64,000 bases of DNA from Motacilla alba alba (Eukaryota > Chordata > Aves > Passeriformes > Motacillidae), in the NCBI RefSeq assembly GCF_015832195.1, contig NC_052021.1:24782286-24846285 (forward strand). Direction: 5' to 3'. Numbering within the stretch: position 1 is the first letter of the stretch; each line of letters opens with the position of its first letter. Below are positions 62,101-64,000 of the stretch, piece after piece. A program made the translations under genes and the position numbers. Below the pieces are notes generated by a model. It made no database searches and was not told the origin of the DNA. It saw only the letters and a list, made by a program, of their open reading frames with translations.

Positions 62101-63435
62101 TGCATCCCAGCCTTCTGGTTCAGCCCGTCCTCCCTGTCCAAGGATTGCAACGTTGGCCAGAACTACTGGAACAGCACTGGGTAAGTGCATCTTGCAATCT
62201 GTCTGGTTTTGCTGACTGCAGTAGACAAGAGAACCTGGATAGTTCTTTTTTTCTCTGCATCCCATTATGCTCTTTTTCAGTCTTATCCATGAGGTGAAGC
62301 TTGCAACGGCATCTGTATGGAAAATTGCCTTGTTCCTCAGAGAGAGGGAGAAGCACGTTAACATAAGTGACACATAGATATTGCATTGCTATCAAGTGAT
62401 GTGTGATCCCTGGAGCCTAGACTTGGAGCTCCCCTTTGTTGCAAAATTAAAACACAAATCAAAAAGGTCTGCCTGAGAGACAGCTGAACATTTAAAAGGA
62501 CAGGTTTGAGGTATTTCACATTGTATTTTATTGAACCTCTTACTATCTTACAGCTCCTATTTATATCAGCTTCTAGGAAGGCTCAAATGAGCAATTTTTG
62601 GTCTCTTTTATGTTTTCTTCCTCTGCCATTTTCACTTTGTACATACAATGCCTTGCATTTCAGACAAGCTTCATGTGCTGGTTTCTCCTGGTCTAACCCA
62701 GAACAGATGGCAACTGTTGGTTTATTATGGCAGCATCACTTTGCAAATGTTCTACAATCATGCAGGAAATGCTGTGAGACTTCAGTTTTGCTGTTTAGCC
62801 AACATCTTCCAAGAAGAGCCAAGAGAAAAACCCATACCTAAAATAATTTCAAAACTGAACTGGGCAAAGCCTTTGACATATTTTTTCAGGTGCCCCCTAG
62901 CCCAATAGAGGCAGACAAAACCTAATAAATGGTATAATTGAAAAGCTGGGATGCAGGATGCAATCCTGCAGGCGTTGGGTTGGAGGAATTGTTTGCCTCA
63001 GAGCAATTCACCTCCACAATGTGTCTCTTCTCAGTGATGCTGCTGAGAATCTCTGGAGAAGGTTCAATTGTGATTGGTTTGGCTTTCTCCTACTTAATAA
63101 AGCATCAGGTTTCTTTGAGTCTTCCTTTCAGTGAGGGGATCATGCAGGCAGTTAACCTTTGAAAAAACACATGCATTAATGTGGAGGGACAAAACAAAAA
63201 CAAAACAAAGGAACTTTTCCACCCACTGTCTGAGCCCAATATCCTTTTGTTACTGTTCCCCAGGTACCGCAGGATTGTGTCTAACAACTGCACAGATGGC
63301 TTGAGAGAGAAGTACATGGCCAAGATGGAGAAATGCCCTGGAAAAGCTCCTCGGGGATTGCACATCCTCACCTCTGATGGGAAGCTGGTCATGGAGCAGG
63401 GGCACAACGCCACCTTCATCATCCTCATGGAAGAG
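11056..63435 (+). CDS. SORCS3: SORCS3 (VPS10-domain sorting receptor SorCS3), partial: 13 internal exons
   Basis: The 13 exons listed separately join into a 506-residue frame without stops. Family knowledge: SorCS3 is a type I membrane receptor of the sortilin/SorCS family, enriched in brain neurons, working in protein sorting and trafficking and at postsynaptic sites; its tail (not in this window) binds PICK1. Counting residue 1 as the first whole codon of the first exon, the fragment shows VPS10 propeller sequence (about 1-330), Asp boxes SSDGGNSW (250-257) and SFDEGRSW (293-300), a degenerate one YNKGRDW, then ten cysteines (10CC, about 345-475), then the start of the PKD-like domain. Sequons occur at NDT, NST, NCT and NAT. 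SorCS3 was chosen over SorCS1/2 from remembered paralogue sequences, e.g. FLDWGGALVAMKHT. The human protein is about 1,220 residues, so this is roughly 40 percent. By counting the remaining domains the exons would be about 7-19 of 27 (inference). Confidence 0.95.
11121..17847 (+). other. SORCS3: SORCS3 intron between exons A and B (6,727 bp)
   Basis: Donor GTGAGT, acceptor CTCCCATTGCAG. I see no exon, RNA gene or clear transposon. It contains a perfect 10-bp hairpin at 15258-15281, a short (CTG)n run near 16020, and A- or T-rich runs near 13160 and 17426. A 163-codon minus-strand frame at 14737-15228 looks non-coding. Confidence 0.85.
15258..15281. repeat. Perfect 10-bp inverted repeat with a 4-base loop
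   Basis: ATCAGGTAAA and TTTACCTGAT flank TATT. The arms carry CAGGTAAA and its complement, so a donor-like motif appears on both strands. No other function was recognised. Confidence 0.85.
17848..17966 (+). CDS. SORCS3: SORCS3 exon B (119 bp): propeller segment with THYLTCRIQEC
   Basis: Acceptor TTGCAG|AC and donor CAG|GTATGT. Two bases complete the split His codon, followed by 39 codons ending SSLVVQDEYIFIQ in phase 0. It contains two propeller cysteines (TCRIQEC) and the acidic VVQDEYIF stretch. Remembered SorCS3 has HYLTCRIQECAETTRSGPF...SSLVVQDEYIFIQ, nearly identical. Several CpGs in the coding sequence (CGCGCTCCATCGATG) stand out from the flanking intron, as expected for conserved coding sequence. 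Confidence 0.96.
19504..19522. repeat. Short (TG)n microsatellite
   Basis: About nine GT dinucleotides in a row, followed by alternating purine-pyrimidine sequence (ACACATGCATGTATGTATATG). Confidence 0.85.
22482..22524 (+). repeat. Two-copy tandem duplication, period 23 bp
   Basis: The 20-mer ATCTAGGTCTCATAAATATG is present at 22482-22501 and again, identical, at 22505-22524 with GAG between. Identity suggests a recent duplication. Confidence 0.93.
24609..24680. repeat. G/T low-complexity tract
   Basis: Runs of T interspersed with GG, GGG and GTTGTTG. On the minus strand this is a C/A-rich tract like the one at 51396-51488. Confidence 0.85.
25367..25392. repeat. (TTTA)n microsatellite
   Basis: About six repeats of TTTA in intron sequence, preceded by an A run near 25345. 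Confidence 0.8.
28636..28782 (+). mobile_element. CR1 LINE 3'-end fragment, internally deleted
   Basis: The text GGACTTTGGACAAGGGCATGGAGTGTCAGGACAAGGAGGAATGGC is followed by GAACTGAAAGAGGGTAGAATTAGATTAGATACAAGGAAGAAC and then TGGATGATCTTTAAGGTCCCAAC. This order matches the 3' untranslated part of avian CR1 elements as I remember it. Sequence usually present between the AAGGAAGAA block and the GATCTTTAAGGTCCC block appears to be missing, so the copy is truncated and internally deleted. Non-autonomous relic. Confidence 0.85.
30317..30406 (+). CDS. SORCS3: SORCS3 exon C (90 bp): propeller segment with YYVSYRREPFAQIKLPKYSLPK
   Basis: Acceptor CCATAG|GTG and donor AAG|GTGAGT, phase 0 at both ends, 30 codons. 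It begins VTTGGRATYYVSYRR; remembered SorCS3 has VTTSGRASYYVSYRREAFAQIKLPKYSLPK, and SorCS1 has LTSGGRPHYYVSYRRNAFAQ, so SorCS3 fits better. It contributes a propeller blade edge. A CR1 fragment starts about 50 bp beyond its donor. Confidence 0.96.
30407..32284 (+). other. SORCS3: SORCS3 intron between exons C and D (1,878 bp)
   Basis: Donor GTGAGT, acceptor TTCTTTTAACAG. The first part is a CR1 fragment. About 31440-32160 is repeat-free, AT-rich sequence that may be conserved non-coding DNA. No other gene seen. Confidence 0.88.
30459..30690 (+). mobile_element. CR1 LINE fragment (end of the reverse-transcriptase ORF), degraded
   Basis: The stretch GAGGTTCCATAAGGTGAAG, then CACAACAACCCCACACAGTG, CTACAGGCTGGGGACAGAGT, GGCTGGAAAGTGGCTCAGTG and GGTGTTGGTTGACAGCAGCT follows the C-terminal coding part of avian CR1 (YRLG-EWLES...E-LRVLVDS-type peptide). 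A stop after VLVDSS and frameshifts show it is dead. It lies in sense orientation to SORCS3. Confidence 0.88.
32285..32464 (+). CDS. SORCS3: SORCS3 exon D (180 bp): propeller segment DMHIISTDENQVFAAVQEW
   Basis: Acceptor TTAACAG|GAC and donor GAG|GTATGC, 60 codons in phase 0. It encodes DMHIISTDENQVFAAVQEW, NQNDTYNLYISDTRGVYF, then TLALENVKSSRGLEGNIVID and LYE. It contains one N-glycosylation sequon (NDT) and the ISDTRG propeller turn. This is the most strongly conserved block of the family in the window: only a few residues differ from the human SorCS3 I recall (for example GVYFTLALENVKSSRGLEG against GIYFTLAMENIKSSRGLMG). Confidence 0.97.
32465..34254 (+). other. SORCS3: SORCS3 intron between exons D and E (1,790 bp)
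   Basis: Donor GTATGC, acceptor with a long pyrimidine tract CTCTCTCCCTTTTTCCTAG. Nothing else recognised. A T run near 33818 is the only low-complexity sequence, and open frames on both strands here appear to be chance. Confidence 0.88.
34255..34401 (+). CDS. SORCS3: SORCS3 exon E (147 bp): VAGIKGIFLANRKVDDQIK to DPVLCQL
   Basis: Acceptor TTCCTAG|GTA and donor CTG|GTGAGT, 49 codons in phase 0. It contains TFITYNKGRDWRLLQAPDTD, with a degenerate Asp box (YNKGRDW), and a cysteine near the end (VLCQL) that is expected to be paired within the propeller. Remembered SorCS3: VAGIKGIFLANKKVDDQVKT and so on. Further AGs lie just inside the exon at 34257-34258 and 34260-34261; using them would remove 4 or 7 nt and break the frame. 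Confidence 0.97.
34402..34839 (+). other. SORCS3: SORCS3 intron between exons E and F (438 bp)
   Basis: Donor GTGAGT, acceptor TTTTCTGTCAACAG. No internal features recognised. Confidence 0.92.
34840..34942 (+). CDS. SORCS3: SORCS3 exon F (103 bp): PFCSLHLRLQLSENPYTSG to APGLLVATG
   Basis: Acceptor CAACAG|CCC and donor ACAG|GTAAGA, 34 codons plus one base of a split Gly codon. It encodes PFCSLHLRLQLSENPYTSG followed by SISSKETAPGLLVAT. SorCS3-type residues are LQLSENPY and SSKETAPGL; SorCS1 has LKVSENPY and ASKDTAPS as I recall. It contains the cysteine expected to pair near the one in exon E. Confidence 0.97.
34943..37258 (+). other. SORCS3: SORCS3 intron between exons F and G (2,316 bp)
   Basis: Donor GTAAGA, acceptor CACTTGTTTTGCAG. 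It contains an 11-bp inverted repeat at 36809-36851. No repeats of recognised family and no other gene. Confidence 0.9.
36809..36851. repeat. 11-bp perfect inverted repeat, 21-base loop
   Basis: CAGTGTCTTAT at 36809-36819 and its exact complement ATAAGACACTG at 36841-36851. In RNA a wobble pair could extend the stem at each end. No known family. Confidence 0.85.
37259..37335 (+). CDS. SORCS3: SORCS3 exon G (77 bp): Asp-box exon NIGSELSYTEVGVFISSDGG
   Basis: Acceptor TTTGCAG|GC and donor CAG|GTATGT. Two bases complete the split Gly, then 25 codons end in NSWRQ. It carries the clearest Asp box of the fragment, SSDGGNSW, a beta-hairpin turn repeated in VPS10 propeller blades. Remembered SorCS3: NIGPELSYTDIGVFISSDGG followed by NTWRQ. 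Confidence 0.97.
37336..37440 (+). other. SORCS3: SORCS3 short intron between exons G and H (105 bp)
   Basis: Donor GTATGT, acceptor CTTCCTTTGTTTGCAG. This is by far the shortest intron in the window. Reading through it from exon G gives VCFAQQRKAQSLLLFF and then a stop, so retention would truncate the receptor in the propeller. Confidence 0.95.
37441..37532 (+). CDS. SORCS3: SORCS3 exon H (92 bp): IFEEEYNVWFLDWGGALVAM
   Basis: Acceptor TTTGCAG|ATC and donor TGTG|GTAAGG, 30 codons plus two bases of a split Trp codon. It encodes IFEEEYNVWFLDWGGALVAM and then KHTSVPIRHM(W). The WFLDWGGALVAMKHT run is the best paralogue discriminator: as remembered, SorCS1 has YLDQGGVLVAMKHT and SorCS2 YLDHGGVIVAIKDT. 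Confidence 0.97.
37533..40525 (+). other. SORCS3: SORCS3 intron between exons H and I (2,993 bp)
   Basis: Donor GTAAGG, acceptor TTGCTTCTATCCCAG. No recognised transposon, RNA gene or extra exon. Confidence 0.88.
40526..40633 (+). CDS. SORCS3: SORCS3 exon I (108 bp): second clear Asp box VSFDEGRSWTKYSF
   Basis: Acceptor CCCAG|G and donor GAC|GTAAGT. One base completes Trp, then 35 codons (VSFDEGRSWTKYSFTSTPLF, VDGSLVDPGIETQIM), and two bases begin a Thr codon. SFDEGRSW is an Asp box. The exon begins GGTGAGTTT, so a strong donor-like GTGAGT sits one base after the acceptor. The gene's largest intron in the window follows. Confidence 0.96.
42860..42896. promoter_or_regulatory. Alternating purine-pyrimidine tract with two CACGTG E-boxes
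   Basis: CTGCACACATGTGCAGACACG continues TGCGCACACGTGTGCAG. It contains CACATGTG and two CACGTG hexamers, the core bound by several bHLH factors, and is largely alternating purine-pyrimidine, a pattern able to adopt Z-DNA. Regulatory use is inference only. Confidence 0.35.
43160..43235. repeat. Degenerate TTA/TTG trinucleotide tract
   Basis: Imperfect repeats of ATT, TTG and TTA (for example CTATTGTTATTGTTATTG). On the minus strand it reads as an Asn/Asp-rich frame, which is a repeat artefact. Confidence 0.75.
44300..44361 (+). mobile_element. CR1 LINE extreme 3' end
   Basis: GTTGGATGTCTTGCAGAGGT, then CTGTTCCAACCATGAATGATTCTATGATTTTGTAATTTTG. This matches the CR1 terminus (GGTCCCTTCCAAC...ATTCTATGATTCT tail) in my memory of bird genomes. 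Only about 60 bp remain. Confidence 0.85.
45615..45624. repeat. Run of ten G
   Basis: A G10 homopolymer in the context TACC(G)10TTGAGG; prone to sequencing error. Confidence 0.85.
50305..50348. repeat. (CAAA)n-type low-complexity tract
   Basis: A run of A8 followed by several CAAA units. Possibly a decayed poly(A)-derived microsatellite. Confidence 0.85.
51396..51488. repeat. C/A-only low-complexity tract
   Basis: About 90 bases composed almost wholly of A and C (AAACAAACAAAAACCAC and similar). The encoded Asn/Lys/Pro/Gln-rich frame is an artefact of composition. Confidence 0.9.
52195..52214. repeat. Perfect 20-bp palindrome
   Basis: AGAAGCTGATATCAGCTTCT equals its own reverse complement with no spacer. 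It could be a binding site for a dimeric protein or chance; no known factor site was recognised. Confidence 0.9.
56183..56300 (+). CDS. SORCS3: SORCS3 exon J (118 bp): VFGHFSLRSEWQLVKVDYKS and start of 10CC
   Basis: Acceptor GCTCAG|A and donor CAG|GTATCC. One base completes Thr, then 39 codons end CTKDDYQTWHLHNQ in phase 0. It closes the propeller (VFGHFSLRSEWQLVKVDY) and supplies the first cysteine of the 10CC region (SRRC). Remembered SorCS3: VFGHFSLRSEWQLVKVDYKS and so on. The donor has C at +5 and +6, which is weak. Confidence 0.96.
56301..57794 (+). other. SORCS3: SORCS3 intron between exons J and K (1,494 bp), weak splice signals
   Basis: Donor GTATCC and acceptor GATGAAG, the latter with A at -3 and purines near the AG; both are poorer than the other sites here. 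It contains a short minisatellite at 56682-56757. The reading frame from exon J stays open for 40 codons into the intron, stopping at about 56418. Confidence 0.9.
56682..56757 (+). repeat. Short imperfect minisatellite (9-bp and about 19-bp units)
   Basis: Two copies of TCCTGCAGG are followed by about three copies of a unit like ATCTGTAAAACTCTTGAAT with substitutions. Confidence 0.8.
57795..57928 (+). CDS. SORCS3: SORCS3 exon K (134 bp): 10CC region GEPCVMGERKIYKKRKPGAQ
   Basis: Acceptor GATGAAG|GGG and donor AGTG|GTGAGT, 44 codons plus two bases of a Cys codon. It encodes GEPCVMGERKIYKKRKPGAQ, then CSLGRDYSQTVVSEPCVCGQ and GDFE(C). It has four whole cysteines plus the split one and a basic KKRK patch. 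Remembered SorCS3: GEPCVMGERKIFKKRKPGAQ, while SorCS1 has GEACIMGAKRIYKKRKSERK. Start 57795 is forced by phase from exon J; an ATG AAG in the same frame just upstream is not needed. Confidence 0.95.
57929..62066 (+). other. SORCS3: SORCS3 intron between exons K and L (4,138 bp)
   Basis: Donor GTGAGT, acceptor TTCTCTCCCCAG. It contains the double palindrome at 59811-59834 and short T and A runs. No other exon, gene or recognised transposon. Confidence 0.88.
59811..59834. repeat. Tandem pair of a 12-bp palindrome, AGAATATATTCT x2
   Basis: AGAATATATTCT, itself a perfect palindrome, occurs twice head to tail, preceded by TTCC and followed by AGAC. The block contains TTCCAGAA and TTCTAGAA, inverted TTC/GAA pairs with a 2-base spacing as in heat-shock-factor sites, though the GAA-to-TTC spacing of 4 does not fit a standard array. 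Confidence 0.9.
62067..62180 (+). CDS. SORCS3: SORCS3 exon L (114 bp): 10CC region DYGYERHSNNQCIPAFWF
   Basis: Acceptor CTCCCCAG|T and donor CTGG|GTAAGT. One base completes the Cys codon, 37 codons follow (DYGYERHSNNQCIPAFWFSP, SSLSKDCNVGQNYWNST), and two bases begin Gly. It contains two further 10CC cysteines and an N-glycosylation sequon NST. Remembered SorCS3 has CDYGYERHGESQCVPAFWYN, so the variable loop HSNNQ differs and is closer to the SorCS1 form. Confidence 0.96.
62181..63263 (+). other. SORCS3: SORCS3 intron between exons L and M (1,083 bp)
   Basis: Donor GTAAGT, acceptor TTACTGTTCCCCAG, preceded by a short AAAAC-rich tract near 63190. Nothing else recognised. Confidence 0.9.
63264..63435 (+). 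CDS. SORCS3: SORCS3 exon M (172 bp): end of 10CC and start of the PKD-like domain
   Basis: Acceptor TCCCCAG|G and donor GAG|GTGTGT. One base completes Gly, then 57 codons: YRRIVSNNCTDGLREKYMAK, MEKCPGKAPRGLHILTSDGK, LVMEQGHNATFIILMEE. It carries the last two 10CC cysteines (NNC, EKC), two sequons (NCT and NAT), and the first strands of the PKD-like domain. Remembered SorCS3: YRRIVSNNCTDGLREKYTAK and EQGHNATFIILMEEGD. The donor GTGTGT is moderate. Confidence 0.96.
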
Positions 63436-64000
63436 GTGTGTTAGTGGTCTCAGTAAACCTTTCTCTGTGTGGCAGGACTGGCATTCTTTTCCTTTGCTTT
63501 TCAGGTTGCTGAGAGGAAAATAGTAATGAATAGTAATTGGAATCACGAAATGGTGAATGGTCCTGAGATTTACGAGACTTAAGGAATTCAAGAGAATTGA
63601 ATGCTATAGTGACACATACAGGCAGGTCATACTGGGTCACACCAAAGGTGTTTGGTTATCTTGTCTATCAGTGATGACAATGCTGAAGAAAGATAGATGT
63701 GGTCAAAAATTTATTTCCCCACTCACTTCTTGATGCTTCTAGGAAACTGCAGTTTATGGAGTTTATGAGGCAGAAGTGGTGTTTCTGTGATCAGCAATTC
63801 TGTATCTGGGATGCGAAGTTTTAACTTCAACTTTTCTGGGAAAGGTTAAGAACAGTGGGGAGCATGTTCACACTCATGGAGAACAATGAGGGGCGTCGTT
63901 ATTTTGCAGTAGGAATGGACTGTCCTGAAAGTACCTCTAGCCCCCAACCCTTTTCTATTGTATTTATCTATTGGAACAGTTCCCTCTGTAGCCAACAGTA
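63436..64000 (+). other. SORCS3: SORCS3 intron downstream of exon M (partial)
   Basis: Begins GTGTGTTAG. The next expected exon (family sequence GDLQRTNIQLDFGDGIAVSY) is not present before the window ends. Nothing else seen. Confidence 0.85.

Noticed and set aside
11056..63435. Assignment to SORCS1 or SORCS2 instead of SORCS3
   Set aside because: Diagnostic segments (FLDWGGALVAMKHT, GEPCVMGERK, LQLSENPY, SSKETAPGL) match the SorCS3 sequence I recall; SorCS2 is far more distant and SorCS1 differs at these places.
1..64000. CRISPR arrays, tRNA/rRNA genes, prokaryotic operons, viral or integrated proviral genes
   Set aside because: None seen by eye; spliced vertebrate gene structure and CR1 remnants explain the window.

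Overview
This window is vertebrate, most likely avian, nuclear DNA holding the middle of one gene on the + strand. The gene is SORCS3, the VPS10-domain sorting receptor SorCS3. I found 13 internal coding exons between 11056 and 63435. All have AG/GT boundaries and compatible phases, and together they encode an uninterrupted 506-residue fragment (1519 coding bases). The gene continues past both ends: the signal peptide, propeptide and first propeller blades lie upstream, and the rest of the PKD region, the transmembrane segment and the cytoplasmic tail lie downstream. Paralogue choice rests on remembered family sequences: the WFLDWGGALVAMKHT segment and the GEPCVMGERK...KKRKPGAQC segment fit SorCS3 better than SorCS1 or SorCS2.

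The avian call rests on three fragments that match my memory of CR1 LINE sequence (about 28636-28782, 30459-30690 and 44300-44361). One is the CR1 3' end with an ATTCTATGATT-type tail; another reads as the C-terminal part of the CR1 reverse-transcriptase ORF. Fairly compact introns agree with a bird. The species cannot be named, and other sauropsids also carry CR1.

Layout: 1-11055 is upstream intron, ending in a 62-nt CT-rich microsatellite that serves as the polypyrimidine tract of the first exon. 11056-17966 holds two exons. A 12.35-kb intron follows. 30317-40633 is an exon-dense block of seven exons. A 15.5-kb intron follows. 56183-63435 holds four exons, and 63436-64000 is the next intron. 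In protein order the exons give the later blades of the ten-bladed VPS10 propeller (two clear Asp boxes and one degenerate one), the full ten-cysteine 10CC region, and the first strands of the PKD-like domain.

I see no second protein-coding gene, structural RNA gene, CRISPR array or intact transposon. Most other open reading frames are chance frames in introns. The points most worth checking concern splicing: the microsatellite acceptor, the weak ends of intron 10 with a retention product that stays open, an exon-like 81-nt segment in the largest intron, and a donor-like motif at the start of exon I. Several short palindromes and possible conserved non-coding stretches are also listed. I did not find an undescribed multi-gene system here.
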